Shown: one piece after another, positions 27,829-38,089 of the stretch | Layout of the letters: each line of letters starts with the position of its first letter | Position numbering within the stretch: position 1 is the stretch's first letter | Assembly: GCF_003263785.1 (NCBI RefSeq) | Contig: NZ_JYJK01000130.1 | Coordinates: forward strand, 124,001 to 188,000 | DNA: 64,000 nt | Reading direction: 5' to 3' | Source: Vibrio variabilis | GTDB taxonomy: Bacteria; Pseudomonadota; Gammaproteobacteria; Enterobacterales; Vibrionaceae | The notes under the pieces: generated by a model | The model's input: only the letters and a program-made list of their open reading frames with translations | Told to the model about the DNA's origin: nothing | The model's database searches: none | Position numbers and translations under genes: made by a program

Positions 27829-28201
27829 GGCGAATCTCCCGATTAGCATTGGTAACGACCATCAAAACGTCAGCTCTCCATGCGCACAGTTAAACACAGC
27901 AAAACTGCCATGAAACAAGCACACTTATAGAGTAACTAAATAGAAGAAAGGAGAAAAATATCAGGATGTTATAGAAGGGAAACACACCTACCTCAGCGGT
28001 AGGAACGAAGATCGCAATTACCGACGCGAGGCTACTTTTCTCCTTTCATACTAGGAGGATGGTCGGTATTGTTCATAGTTATCTCCGAAAAAACTACCCT
28101 ACTGGTAGCGCGGCGTAGGATACCAAAATACGCCCACGAGTAAAGTCCATTTTCTCTATGGAAATCATTTTTTACGTTTGTTCATATAAGTGTCATATCA
28201 C
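27829..28201. promoter_or_regulatory. mgtE-like leader and divergent intergenic region
   Basis: On the minus strand there is a weak CTACC-agtag-GGTAG hairpin followed by T6 (28086-28109), then a 14-codon ORF, then a CCTACC-gctga-GGTAGG hairpin, and finally about 150 bases to the transporter start. The GTAGGGTAG of the first hairpin could instead pair with the CCTACC of the second, so two alternative folds are possible. I do not recognise an M-box or other named riboswitch. The rightward promoter of the lipoprotein gene must also lie here but is not clear. Confidence 0.5.
28032..28076 (-). CDS. Putative 14-residue leader peptide upstream of the mgtE-like gene
   Basis: ATG at 28074-28076 preceded by a strong GGAGATAACT ribosome-binding site encodes MNNTDHPPSMKGEK and stops at TAG 28032-28034. 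The ORF ends about 200 bases ahead of the transporter start and just before a hairpin. A proline pair next to acidic/polar residues is reminiscent of magnesium-responsive leader peptides such as Salmonella MgtL, where ribosome stalling or destabilisation tunes transporter expression. There is no sequence homology to MgtL, so function is inference from position, ribosome-binding site and composition. Confidence 0.5.
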   Translation of the reverse strand: MNNTDHPPSMKGEK

Positions 28202-30091
28202 ATGTCTCGTTCCACTCTTTTTACATCCTCTTTGATGCTATGCGCCAGTGTTTTGTTCTTTGGCTGTGATTCTTCAAATAGCGGGGGAAGCACGCCTTCT
28301 CAGCCGCCAAGTGCCAATCGTTGTACTGTAGATTGGCAACAAAGCTTCACCGATCTCAACCGAGACTGGACTCGCTCTCAATACGATCACAATTGTGCTG
28401 AAACGACGGAGCCTGAATCTCAGTTCACAACAAATTCTGATGCCTCATCTTCGGTTCAGTACGCGAATATTTTCGATGGTGAGCGAGAACGCTACGGTTA
28501 CAACCCAAGATTCATCCCTGGTCGTCCCTATTTTGATGCCAACAACCTACCATGGATGATCGTCAACAACATGAACCAGTTCAATGTCGGCGACGGTCAA
28601 CCTGGCTACCATCAAGACCCAGTGACTCTAGAGAAAACTAATAAGCCGTTACACGCACTGACGTACGACGACCGTGTCTATTCATCTTTATATAGCGACG
28701 CCAATCCATGTACCGACTGTGACTCATACTTAGTAAGACTGACGCCAAACGGCGAATGGATCAGCACATCACTGAGAGCGATGGAGCAAGAATTTGGGTT
28801 TAGGCAAAATGCCGATGGGCTAGATGGTTATCGCTATCGTTATATTGAACAAGTGTATTTTCAAGATAATGGCGATGTGTTCTTTAAACTCGATCACGGT
28901 GCTATCCGCTATCAGGCACAAACCCAAACTTGGGTGGGCTATAAAAAGAACTGGTTGGCACAAACGGAAATGGTGGGGAATGGCAGCCAGCCACCGCTAT
29001 TTATCCGCACATCGAATAGCAATAGCGAATACGCCATCTCTCGCTTAATCGACATTGGCAATGGTGAACTCGACTGGCAAGAAGAGACACTATCACTACC
29101 AATTCGCCTAGGTCTGTACCGAGGTAGCAAGCCCGTCATCTGGGAAGGCAACACCTTACATATCGCAGCCATTAGCTACGATGAGAGTGCGCTGAATCGT
29201 CTTGATTACAACACGGGGCAATACTATGTTCGCTATCAGCTTGGTACTGAGCAAGCTGACGTTCTGTTCATGGGTTGGAGCGGTTCGACCTCTGAGGCAA
29301 CACCAGATGGGCACAATCAACCTATCCTTTTGCTCGACAGCCAAAAACGATTGCACTTTATTTCTGGCGCTCACAACCACCAGATCTGGCATCGCTACTC
29401 ATTAGCGCCCGTCACCAACAGTGAATGGAACAATGGCGATAATTTATGGGGCAACGTAGCAGCAAACGATAAATTTTCTTACGGACGAGAGACGCCCGTT
29501 GGTCGCTACCCAGAAGATACTTCAGTGGATGACAAGGTCAATTATGTTGGTCAGCCTTTGGGACGCTATACCTACGTCCACGCCGCTATCCAAAGCGATG
29601 ACAGCATTGTGTTGGCGATGCGCAACACTGCGCCAGCGACCGATGCTCCGAGTGGCTATCGACTTGAGTGGATAACTGGTACGTCACAAGCAAATGGTCA
29701 ATACCATTGGCAAGACAAAGGGGTCATTGTGATGCCAAACTGGCAGCAGTATTCAAACTACACTCAAAAACTGCATCAGGATAAACGTGGGAACCTATAC
29801 CTGTTATATACCTATGAGATCCAAAACTTCAACGATGATACTTGGTTTAACCAAGCGCTGCGTGTTTCCAAATCGAGCCAACAAGAGTGCGCGCTGCTGT
29901 CTAATGCCAAGGATTGCATTCATGTGGTTAGCGAGCATTATCGCCGCTGGCCCAACGAAATGCTGGCCGGCAGTCCAAGTCGTTACAGTCAGCAATTTCA
30001 GCACCACCCTGTATTGCTGGTCAGCTCCGATAAGGGAAACACCTGGCGATTAGCTACCACAGAAGCCCTGCTGTCCCAGCAAACCAAGTAA
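28202..30091 (+). CDS. Secreted lipoprotein with BNR-like beta-propeller features
   Basis: A 629-residue product from the ATG at 28202 (a GTG 4 codons earlier is in frame). A signal peptide ends in a lipobox (VLFFGCDSS, Cys near residue 22), followed by a Ser/Gly/Pro linker. The body has recurring patterns such as the aromatic/Asp-rich NQPILLLDSQKRLHFISGAH (near residue 380) and a final LLVSSDKGNTWRL, an Asp-box (SxDxGxTW) motif. Together these suggest a BNR-4-type propeller, a fold used by sialidase-like enzymes and polysaccharide lyases. Substrate and catalysis cannot be inferred. It stands alone between mgtE-like and ispH and looks like an accessory insertion in a conserved block. Confidence 0.65.
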   Translation: MSRSTLFTSSLMLCASVLFFGCDSSNSGGSTPSQPPSANRCTVDWQQSFTDLNRDWTRSQYDHNCAETTEPESQFTTNSDASSSVQYANIFDGERERYGYNPRFIPGRPYFDANNLPWMIVNNMNQFNVGDGQPGYHQDPVTLEKTNKPLHALTYDDRVYSSLYSDANPCTDCDSYLVRLTPNGEWISTSLRAMEQEFGFRQNADGLDGYRYRYIEQVYFQDNGDVFFKLDHGAIRYQAQTQTWVGYKKNWLAQTEMVGNGSQPPLFIRTSNSNSEYAISRLIDIGNGELDWQEETLSLPIRLGLYRGSKPVIWEGNTLHIAAISYDESALNRLDYNTGQYYVRYQLGTEQADVLFMGWSGSTSEATPDGHNQPILLLDSQKRLHFISGAHNHQIWHRYSLAPVTNSEWNNGDNLWGNVAANDKFSYGRETPVGRYPEDTSVDDKVNYVGQPLGRYTYVHAAIQSDDSIVLAMRNTAPATDAPSGYRLEWITGTSQANGQYHWQDKGVIVMPNWQQYSNYTQKLHQDKRGNLYLLYTYEIQNFNDDTWFNQALRVSKSSQQECALLSNAKDCIHVVSEHYRRWPNEMLAGSPSRYSQQFQHHPVLLVSSDKGNTWRLATTEALLSQQTK

Positions 30092-30123
30092 CTTTAAAAC
30101 TCAATACTAAGTGACGATCAAAA

Positions 30124-30152
30124 ACGCCGCGTTTCAAACGCGGCATTTTTAT
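30124..30152. terminator. Bidirectional terminator between the lipoprotein gene and ispH
   Basis: GCCGCGTTT-c-AAACGCGGC (30126-30134, 30136-30144) with T-runs on both strands, between convergent genes. Confidence 0.8.
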
Positions 30153-30182
30153 TTAAACAATCGGAGTTACAGTGAGTGAGGG

Positions 30183-31139
30183 TTAATCAACCACTTTAAC
30201 TTGAAGCTCTCTTGGCACTTCAAAGAACATGTTCTCTTCTCGGCCTAACACTTCCTCAACATCATCAGCGCCCAGCGCTTTGATTCTATCGATGATTTGA
30301 TTAACTAGCTCTTCTGGTGCTGACGCGCCGGCAGTGACACCAACCAAACCTTTTCCTTCAAACCACTCAGCTTCAATCAGATCAGGCGTGTCCGTCAGGT
30401 ATGCTGGTGTGCCCAGTTTTTCAGCCAGCTCTTTAAGACGCGTTGAATTCGAAGAGTTTGTCGAGCCTACGACAACCATGACATCAACGTCACCTGCCAG
30501 CTCACGAACCGCATCTTGGCGGTTCTGCGTGGCGTAGCAGATATCGTCTTTACGAGGGCCTTGGATATCAGGGAACACTTCACGAAGCTTATCAATCACA
30601 TCAGCGGTTTCATCCACAGAAAGCGTGGTTTGACTCACGTAATGAAGATTCGTTGGATCTTTAACTTCAAGCGTTAGAACGTCTTCTGGACGCTCAACAA
30701 GGTACATGCCGCCAGTCTCACTTGAGTACTGACCCATTGTCCCTTCTACTTCAGGGTGACCCGCGTGACCGATAAGCACGACTTCCATATTGCGGCGACT
30801 CGCGCGAGCCACTTCCATATGGACTTTGGTTACCAGCGGACAAGTGGCATCAAATACCGTCAGTTCACGCGCTTTCGCTTCTTTGCGAACCGCTTGAGAC
30901 ACACCGTGAGCTGAAAAGATCACAATATTGTCATCAGGCACTTCACTCAGTTCCTCAACAAATATCGCACCACGTTGCTTAAGGCCTTCAACCACAAAGC
31001 GGTTGTGTACCACCTCATGACGAACATAGATTGGCGGCTGATACATCTCAAGCGCGCGCTCAACAATGCTGATCGCTCGGTCTACACCCGCACAAAAGCC
31101 ACGCGGGTTAGCTAGTTTAATTTTCATTTCATTACTCAT
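30183..31139 (-). CDS. ispH: 4-hydroxy-3-methylbut-2-enyl diphosphate reductase IspH
   Basis: IspH is the 4Fe-4S enzyme making IPP and DMAPP in the last step of the MEP isoprenoid pathway. The 318-residue product has the three cluster cysteines in context: GFCAGVDRA (Cys16), DATCPLVTKVH (about Cys100) and DICYATQNRQ (about Cys201). The catalytic-pocket THP-like and SSNS (TNSSNSTRL) motifs are also present. It is the last gene of the ribF-ileS-lspA-fkpB-ispH series, as in E. coli. Confidence 0.97.
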   Translation of the reverse strand: MSNEMKIKLANPRGFCAGVDRAISIVERALEMYQPPIYVRHEVVHNRFVVEGLKQRGAIFVEELSEVPDDNIVIFSAHGVSQAVRKEAKARELTVFDATCPLVTKVHMEVARASRRNMEVVLIGHAGHPEVEGTMGQYSSETGGMYLVERPEDVLTLEVKDPTNLHYVSQTTLSVDETADVIDKLREVFPDIQGPRKDDICYATQNRQDAVRELAGDVDVMVVVGSTNSSNSTRLKELAEKLGTPAYLTDTPDLIEAEWFEGKGLVGVTAGASAPEELVNQIIDRIKALGADDVEEVLGREENMFFEVPRELQVKVVD

Positions 31140-31178
31140 TGAAAAGCCGCTATTACTTATCGTATTTATCTGAGTGGT

Positions 31179-31610
31179 TTATTCTACTTCGAGAATTTCA
31201 ACTTCAAAGGTGACATCTTGCCCTGCTAACGGGTGATTAAAATCAACCGTTACCGAATCGCCCGCAATATCCGTAATGATACCAGGGATCTCCATACCAT
31301 CAGGACCAGAGAAGGCCATTATTGTACCGACTTCAACCTCAGAGTCACCCACAAACTTTGCGCGATCCATGTGGTGAACATTGTCTGGATTGGGCATACC
31401 AAACGCATCTACGGCTTTTAACTCAATGGCTTTGTTGTCACCCGACGTCAAACCCACCAAGCATTTTTCAAAATTATCACTTAAGCTACCGTCACCAATA
31501 ATAAATTTGGCAGGCTTACCCATATTATGGGTGCTGTCTGCAACCGAGCCATCGCTCAGCTTAATAGTAAAATGTAGGGTGACAGCGCTATCTTGGGAAA
31601 TGATGCTCAC
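31179..31610 (-). CDS. fkpB: FKBP-type peptidyl-prolyl isomerase (SlpA/FkpB)
   Basis: A 143-residue SlyD/SlpA-like prolyl cis-trans isomerase and chaperone with an insert-in-flap domain. The chosen GTG at 31608-31610 has AAGGAA 9 bases ahead and gives the family N-terminus (SIISQDSAVTLHFTIKLSDG). A longer in-frame reading from 31703 would run through the lspA terminator hairpin, so it is rejected. Signatures: FIIGDGSLSDNFEKCLVG and the C-terminal VDFNHPLAGQDVTFEVEIL. Confidence 0.93.
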   Translation of the reverse strand: MSIISQDSAVTLHFTIKLSDGSVADSTHNMGKPAKFIIGDGSLSDNFEKCLVGLTSGDNKAIELKAVDAFGMPNPDNVHHMDRAKFVGDSEVEVGTIMAFSGPDGMEIPGIITDIAGDSVTVDFNHPLAGQDVTFEVEILEVE

Positions 31611-31685
31611 GTTACGGCTTCCTTGTGTTATTGAGTCTGTGTTGATTGATACGCACAGCAGCTCTTTATCATTTAGCTTGTTATA

Positions 31686-31721
31686 TAAAAAAGCGCCGTG
31701 CATATCAACGCACAGCGCTTA
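31686..31721 (-). terminator. Terminator after lspA
   Basis: On the minus strand GCGCtGTGC / GCACgGCGC with an 8-base loop and T6. It lies between lspA and fkpB, which also supports the shorter fkpB start. Confidence 0.8.
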
Positions 31722-31740
31722 AGGTTATTCGTTATCTGCG

Positions 31741-32244
31741 CTACTTTTGCTCTTTACTGCGAAAGCTATCGATAATAATCATCGCCGCACCAATACAGAT
31801 CGCCATGTCTGCGAGGTTGAAAGCGGGCCAATGATAATTGCCCCAGTAGAAGTCTAAGTAGTCGACAACAAAGCCATGAACCACACGGTCAAAAACGTTA
31901 CCTACTGCGCCGCCGATGATCATCGCATAAGCAATGTTGTTCCACTTCTCTTTTGCCGGAAGCTTGCTCATCCAGTACGTTAGCATGCCAGTGACGACAA
32001 ACGCGATACCGGTGAACAGCCAGCGCTGCCAACCTGCTTGGTCACTTAAGAAGCTAAATGCCGCACCATAGTTATGGACGTAGAGCAAATTGAAGAATGG
32101 CAAGATTTCAATTCGATTTGCCCAACCGTAACCCATGTTATCCATGACCACGAGCTTGATGCTGATATCAGCAATAAAAATCACCACCGCTAGCCAAAGC
32201 CAGCGTACACCTGATTGTCGAAATGTGATTGCCGTTTCGCTCAT
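31741..32244 (-). CDS. lspA: Lipoprotein signal peptidase LspA
   Basis: LspA is the inner-membrane aspartyl protease that removes signal peptides from diacylated prolipoproteins; it acts after Lgt, which is also encoded in this window. The 167-residue product has four membrane helices. The two catalytic aspartates are in NVFDRVVHGFVVDYLDF (about 118-134) and FNLADMAICIGAAMI (about 142-156). It is 288 bases downstream of ileS; in E. coli the two are adjacent. Confidence 0.97.
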   Translation of the reverse strand: MSETAITFRQSGVRWLWLAVVIFIADISIKLVVMDNMGYGWANRIEILPFFNLLYVHNYGAAFSFLSDQAGWQRWLFTGIAFVVTGMLTYWMSKLPAKEKWNNIAYAMIIGGAVGNVFDRVVHGFVVDYLDFYWGNYHWPAFNLADMAICIGAAMIIIDSFRSKEQK

Positions 32245-32312
32245 CTGTTTCCTTTCTCGCTACCTTGGGTAGCAAACACTTAATGAATTATATGTTCAAT
32301 CAGTTAGCTGAT

Positions 32313-32345
32313 AAAAACAACCCCAGTAAAAACTGGGGCTGTTAA
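32313..32345 (-). terminator. Terminator after ileS
   Basis: CCCCAGT-aaaa-ACTGGGG stem (32321-32327, 32332-32338), extended by AACA/TGTT arms and followed by a T-run on the minus strand, 30 bases after the restored ileS stop. Confidence 0.8.
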
Positions 32346-32374
32346 ATCTTTCAAAAGTTCCGGTTAGCTTACCA

Positions 32375-35202
32375 TTAAGCGAACTTACGAACTTCGCCTT
32401 CACCATCTACGTTCGATACGCAGCGACCACAAATCTTCTCGTGACCCGCGATAGTACCTACGTCCGGAGTGTGGTGCCAACAACGGTCACACTTCTCGTT
32501 TTCAGTAGCTGCTACTTCAACGAATAGACCTTCTAGTCTGTCGATTTCGCTGCATCTGTCTTCTCAGACATTGGTTTGACCGCTGCTGCAGACGTTAGCA
32601 ATACAAAACGTAGCTCGTCTTCTAGTTTGCTAAGTTTCGCCGTTAGCGCATCATCGGCAAACAGAGTGATTTCAGCCTGTAGTGCACCACCGATGGTTTT
32701 CTCGCTACGCGCCGCTTCTAGCTGTTTGTTTACTGCATCACGAACCGTTTGGATTTCAGCCCAGAATTCGTTATTTAGCTCTTCGCCTTCAGCAAGACCG
32801 AACAGACCTTCGAACCACTCACCCGCGAACACAAACTTCTCACGTTGACCTGGCATTTCGTTCCAGATTTCGTCAGCAGTGAACGACATGATAGGTGCCA
32901 TCCAACGAACAAGTGCTTCAACGATGTAGTAAAGTGCAGTCTGACAGCTGCGCTGTGCGTGACCGCCCAGTTTCGCTGTGTACTGACGGTCTTTAATCAC
33001 GTCTAGGTAGAACGAGCCCATTTCGATAGAGCAGAACTGCATTAGACGCTGAGTCACGCCGTGCGTGTTGTACTCTTCGTATGCTTTTACGATCTCTTCT
33101 TGAGCTGCTAGCGCGCGACCTACCGCCCAGCGATCCAGTGCCACCATCTCTTCTGCTGGTACTAGGTCTGTTTCTGGGTTGAAACCGTTTAGGTTTGCTA
33201 GGAAGAAGCGAGCCGTGTTACGGATACGACGGTAAGCATCTGCAGAGCGTTTTAGGATTTCATCAGAAACCGCAACTTCACCCGTGTAGTCAGTCGATGC
33301 AACCCATAGACGCAGAATGTCTGCACCTAGCTTGTTAGTCACATCTTTTGGCGCAACTACGTTACCGATTGACTTAGACATCTTACGGCCGTGACCATCT
33401 ACCACGAAGCCGTGCGTTAGCACTTGCTTGTATGGCGCTTCGTCTTTCATCGCGATAGATGAAATCAGCGAAGACTGGAACCAACCACGGTGTTGGTCAG
33501 AACCTTCTAGGTATAGGTCTGCACTGTTGCCATTGAATTCTTCACGAGAATCAACAACCGAGTAGTGCGTCACACCCGAATCAAACCAAACGTCGAGTGT
33601 ATCCAGAACTTTCTCGTACTGATCAGCGTCGTCGCCAAGTAGGTCTGCAATTTCTACATCCCACCAAGCTTGAATGCCCTTCTCTTCCACTAGCTGAGCC
33701 ACTTTTTCAATCAGCTCTAGCGAGTTTGGATGAAGTTCTGCTGTCTCTTTGTGAACGAACAGAGCGATTGGCACACCCCAAGTACGCTGACGAGAGATAC
33801 ACCACTCAGGGCGACCTTCAATCATACCTTCGATACGGCTTTGACCCCACTCAGGCATCCACTCAACACCCTTGATTGACTCTAGTGCTTTCGCACGTAG
33901 ACCCGCTTGATCCATAGATACGAACCACTGAGGTGTTGCACGGAAGATGATTGGAGTCTTATGTCGCCAGCAGTGTGGGTAGCTGTGCTCGTAAGCGTGA
34001 TGATGAAGTAGCGCACCTTTTTCTTTCAGTACTTCTACAACCGCATCGTTGGCTTTAAACACGTGCTGACCTGCAAATAGCTCAGTATCTGGCAAGTAAA
34101 CACCGTTAGAACCTACCGGGTTAGCCACTTCTAGATCGTATTTTTGACCAACCGCGAAGTCTTCTTGACCGTGGCCAGGTGCTGTGTGAACCACACCAGT
34201 ACCTGATTCAGTCGTTACGTGATCGCCTAGGATCGCCGGAACAGTGAAATCGTAGAATGGGTGGTTAAACTGAGAAAGCTCTAGATCGGCACCTTTCGCA
34301 AAACCAAGGTTGTGGAAGTGCTCGATACCAGCACGATCCATCACGTCTTTCGCTAGCTCAGAAGCCACGATGATACGCTCTGGGTTGTCGCCTTCTGTTT
34401 GGATTAGCACGTACTCAAGGTCGTCGCGTAGACATACTGCGCGGTTAGCAGGCAGTGTCCATGGCGTTGTGGTCCAGATAACGATTGAGATGTCACCTTG
34501 ACCTTCATGACCTTCGCTTAGCGCGAACTTAGATACTAGCGCAGCTTCGTCGGCCGCTTTAAAGCGTACGTCGATAGAAGGAGACACTTTATCTTTGTAC
34601 TCAACTTCTGCTTCAGCAAGTGCAGAACCACAGTCTGTACACCAGTGAACTGGCTTAAAGCCTTTTAGCAGGTGGCCGTTATCAGCGATCTTACCTAGTG
34701 CACGAATGATGTTTGCTTCAGTTGCAAAGTCCATCGTTCGGTAAGGCTTGTCCCACTCACCAAGAATACCTAGACGCTTGAAGCTCTCTTTTTGACCTTC
34801 AACCTGACCTGCCGCGTATTGGCGACATTTCTCACGGAACTCAGCCGCAGTCACTTTTTGGCCTGGCTTACCCACTTTCTTCTCTACCATCAGTTCGATA
34901 GGTAGACCGTGGCAATCCCAACCTGGAATGTATGGTGCGTCAAAACCTGAAAGTGTTTTGGATTTAATAATAATGTCTTTAAGAATCTTGTTTAGAGCGT
35001 GACCAATGTGAATGTCACCATTCGCATATGGAGGGCCATCGTGTAGCACGAAGGATTTTTTGCCTTTTTTAGCTTTACGGATCTCACCGTAAAGATCTTC
35101 TTTGTACCAACGCTTAAGCATTTCTGGCTCACGATTGGCCAGGTTGCCGCGCATTGGAAACCCTGTTTCAGGTAGGTTCAGGGTATCTTTATACTCACTC
35201 AT
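32375..35202 (-). CDS. ileS: Isoleucyl-tRNA synthetase (apparent frameshift near the C-terminus)
   Basis: IleRS charges tRNA-Ile and edits misactivated valine. Class Ia signatures: HIGH as GHALNK (DIHIGHALN, about 62-70) and KMSKS (GRKMSKSIGN, about 602-611), with the CP1 editing domain between them. As written, translation ends after residue 889. Restoring one G near 32548 (GCAGCGAAATC to GCAGCGGAAATC) continues to a C-terminal zinc domain with CDRC and CGRC and a stop at 32375-32377, about 942 residues in total. The cysteine pairs are required for activity in E. coli IleRS, so a true truncation is unlikely. It lies between ribF and lspA. Confidence 0.94.
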
Positions 35203-35264
35203 CGATTCTTAATTCCGTTGTATTGGGCGAAAGTTAGACATTATGTTAGCGGTGGAATCTTCCG

Positions 35265-36200
35265 CTAACCCTTAAACTGACGTAGCCACACCCTTGCTAC
35301 ATCAGCATCCAATTCTATTTGCTGCTTAAGCAGCTCCAGTGACTCGAACTTTTTCTCATCACGGATTTTATGAAGCAGTGCCACTTCAATTTGTTGACCA
35401 TAGAGGTTGCCCTCGTAGTCAAAGATATGCACTTCAAGATCGGGCGTTGTCCCCGCAACCGTTGGCTTTTTACCTATATTGGCAATGCCTGGTAGCGGCT
35501 TATCATCAACACCAAACACCTGCACCGCATAAACGCCGCGAACAGGCACGACATAACGCTTGAGTGAAATATTGGCGGTTGGAAACCCAAAGCCACGCGC
35601 TAACTTTTGACCATGGGCAACACGCCCCGACAAAGTATAGTGACGTCCCAACATTTCTGCGCTTGCGTCGAGTTCGTCATTAGCAAGAGCCTGACGAATG
35701 GCCGTTGAACTGACTCGAGTCTCTTCAACACAAAAACTTGCCGTATTCACCACCTCAAAACCGAACTCCTGGCCCGCTTTTTGAAGCATCTCGAAGTTAC
35801 CTTCACGCCCTTTACCAAAGCGGAAGTCATCGCCGATGACAAGGAACTTAACACCCAATTTACCTACCAACAAGTCTCGAATAAAAGACTCCGCAGTTAA
35901 GCTGGCAAATCGCTGATTAAAGTTCACGCATAACAGGCGATCCAGTTCCATTTTCTCAAGCAGTTCGTACTTATCACGTAATCGAGTCAAACGCGCTGGC
36001 GCTTTATCTTTCGCAAACAGCTCCATCGGTTGTGGTTCAAAAGTCATCACAACCGCAGGTAAACCAAGCTGTGACGCCCTCTGTTTTACCTGGCTCAGTA
36101 CACGTTGATGTCCAAGGTGGACACCGTCAAAGTTGCCGATGGTTAAAACGCAGCCATGGTGCTGATTTTTAAGGTTATGTATGCCTCGAATGAGTTCCAT
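35265..36200 (-). CDS. ribF: Bifunctional riboflavin kinase/FAD synthetase
   Basis: RibF phosphorylates riboflavin to FMN and adenylylates FMN to FAD. The 311-residue product from the ATG at 36198-36200 has the nucleotidyltransferase motif TIGNFDGVHLGHQ (about 20-32), the second site VSSTAIRQAL, and the C-terminal kinase domain (GFPTANISLKRYVVPVRGVYAV). An upstream in-frame start would add a non-conserved 21-residue leader. It lies between murJ and ileS. Confidence 0.95.
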   Translation of the reverse strand: MELIRGIHNLKNQHHGCVLTIGNFDGVHLGHQRVLSQVKQRASQLGLPAVVMTFEPQPMELFAKDKAPARLTRLRDKYELLEKMELDRLLCVNFNQRFASLTAESFIRDLLVGKLGVKFLVIGDDFRFGKGREGNFEMLQKAGQEFGFEVVNTASFCVEETRVSSTAIRQALANDELDASAEMLGRHYTLSGRVAHGQKLARGFGFPTANISLKRYVVPVRGVYAVQVFGVDDKPLPGIANIGKKPTVAGTTPDLEVHIFDYEGNLYGQQIEVALLHKIRDEKKFESLELLKQQIELDADVARVWLRQFKG

Positions 36201-36269
36201 GAAACGACTAAACCACCTGCTTAAGTAAATGTTACGAGTGTGAAACTGACGGATTATAACCAATCATTG

Positions 36270-37829
36270 TTAATCTGTCGCTGCTTTTACGTCTTTCGGG
36301 CGAATTCCCAAAATCAGCAGTGCCGCCAAGTATGTCAGCCCTCCAAGACCAATCAGTACCGTCAAGCTAACAATACGCTCAGATAAGCCCCAGCTCAGCC
36401 ACTGCTGCATGTCTTGTAGCTGCCACATCAATACTGCCACCATGGCGCTACCGCCATCACTAGACGAACGACAAAGCCAATGGTTTTCTTGGTAATGCGA
36501 TAGACATTTTGACGATGAAGTCCACGATAAAGCAGCGCCATATTAATAAAGGCAGACAACGCTGTTGCCATTGCCAGACCAACATACCCGTAAAAGTAAG
36601 CAAAGATCGCATTGAAGACCATGTTGGACGCCATAGCAATAATGCCATATTTCACTGGTGTCTTCGTATCTTGACGCGAGTAATAGCCTGGTGCGAGTAC
36701 CTTGATCAACATAAAGTTAAGTAGGCCGGATGCATAAGCTAATAAGGATAAAGACGCCTGCTCAACATCATGAGGCGTAAACTCACCACGCATAAATAGC
36801 ACCATCAGCATAGGTTTTGCGAGTACCATGAGTCCCAACATAGCAGGCAAGCCGAGCAGAATGACCATGCGTACGCCCCAATCCATGGTGTGAGCAAAAC
36901 CTTCACTATGGGCGTCTACATGCTTACGTGACAGCGCCGGTAAAATCACGGTAGCAATGGCAATACCAAACAAACCAAGCGGGAACTCGAGAAGGCGGTC
37001 TGAATAATAAAGCCAACTGATTGAACCTGTGGCTAGGAAACTGGCAATAAAGGTGTCGAACAGCAGGTTTATTTGGCTTACCGATACACCAAACAGCGCA
37101 GGGATCATCAGGGTGCGGATCTTAGTCACCCCAGGATCGCGCCAGCCCCATTTAGGTTTAACCAATACCCCTCTTTAATAAGGAAGGGAATTTGGAACGC
37201 AAACTGGACAAAGCCACCTAAAAACACACCGATTGCTAAGCCAATTTCCGGCTGTGCCAGGTTTGGTGAAAGGAACCACGCACAGGCAATGATCATCACA
37301 TTAAGAAAAACAGGGGTAAAAGAAGAAACCGCAAACTTGCCTAGCGTATTAAGAATAGCCCCGGACAAGGCGACAAAGGTGATGAACCAAAGATACGGGA
37401 AGGTGATTTTAAGCATCACACTGGCGAGTTCAAATTTCGGTGCTGCAGGGCCATCATTGAGCCAATCGAGAAACCAACCAAAACCAAATAAAGCGGTAAC
37501 AACACTCGAGCCTAGGATGCCGAGTAACGTCACAATAGTGACAATCACCCCCAACGTACCGGACGCTTTAGCGATTAAATCCCGAGTTTTGTCTTTATCA
37601 CCAGAGGCATGATATTCGGTCAGTACAGGAACAAATGCCTGAGAGAATGCGCCCTCTGCAAAAAGGCGTCTAAGAAAGTTGGGGATTTTATTGGCAAAGA
37701 AGAAGACATCAGCGCTCGCCCCTGCCCCATTAGATTCGCCACCACCACATCACGAACCAGTCCCAATACTCGAGACACCAGCGTCATGGCACTCACTATC
37801 ATGCCTGACTTAAGAAGGCGTTTACTCAC
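36270..37829 (-). CDS. murJ: Lipid II flippase MurJ (three apparent frameshifts)
   Basis: MurJ flips lipid II across the inner membrane for peptidoglycan synthesis. The sequence is split into pieces by three apparent single-G losses: G5 to G4 near 37725 (LMGAGASADVFFFANKIPN), G5 to G4 near 37168 (IKEGVLVKPKWGWRDPG) and GGG to GG near 36451 (LVMAGSAMVAVLMW). Restoring them yields about 520 residues with 14 membrane helices, the normal size. The GTG start at 37827-37829 has an AGAGG ribosome-binding site. Because the gene is essential, three independent natural breaks are implausible. It is divergent from rpsT. Confidence 0.93.
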
Positions 37830-37933
37830 GATAACCTCTGAATGACCTAGCCAATGCTTTTGCTATTTATCGGTTTCAATAGCCTTTGTTATTGAAGAGA
37901 GGATTAGTATTAGCATTGGTCGAAAAATACTGT

Positions 37934-37939
37934 TAGAAT
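37934..37939 (+). promoter_or_regulatory. Candidate extended -10 promoter of rpsT
   Basis: TGtTAGAAT (extended -10; hexamer 37934-37939) lies about 150 bases ahead of the rpsT TTG start. No good -35 is visible. The long leader is consistent with S20 autoregulation known in E. coli. Confidence 0.45.
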
Positions 37940-38089
37940 CCCCGCCATCTTAACCGCGATAGCCCACAGATATCAAAAATTGTTTTATATCGTCGGGTTT
38001 TTGCACAAATCATTTGACAATTGAGCGCAAATGAGGGATATTCCTCGCCCTTAAATTGTCACCGAACTAAGTTTTTGGGAGTTAGACCC

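Noticed and set aside
27829..28190. M-box, yybP-ykoY or other named Mg2+/Mn2+ riboswitch before the mgtE-like gene
   Set aside because: I could not match their conserved cores to this leader by eye; only the leader ORF and simple hairpins are supported.
31611..31703. 31-codon N-terminal extension of fkpB
   Set aside because: It overlaps the lspA terminator hairpin and is not conserved.
36270..37829. murJ as a decayed pseudogene
   Set aside because: All three breaks are one-base losses in G-runs, and the conceptual repair yields an intact essential flippase.
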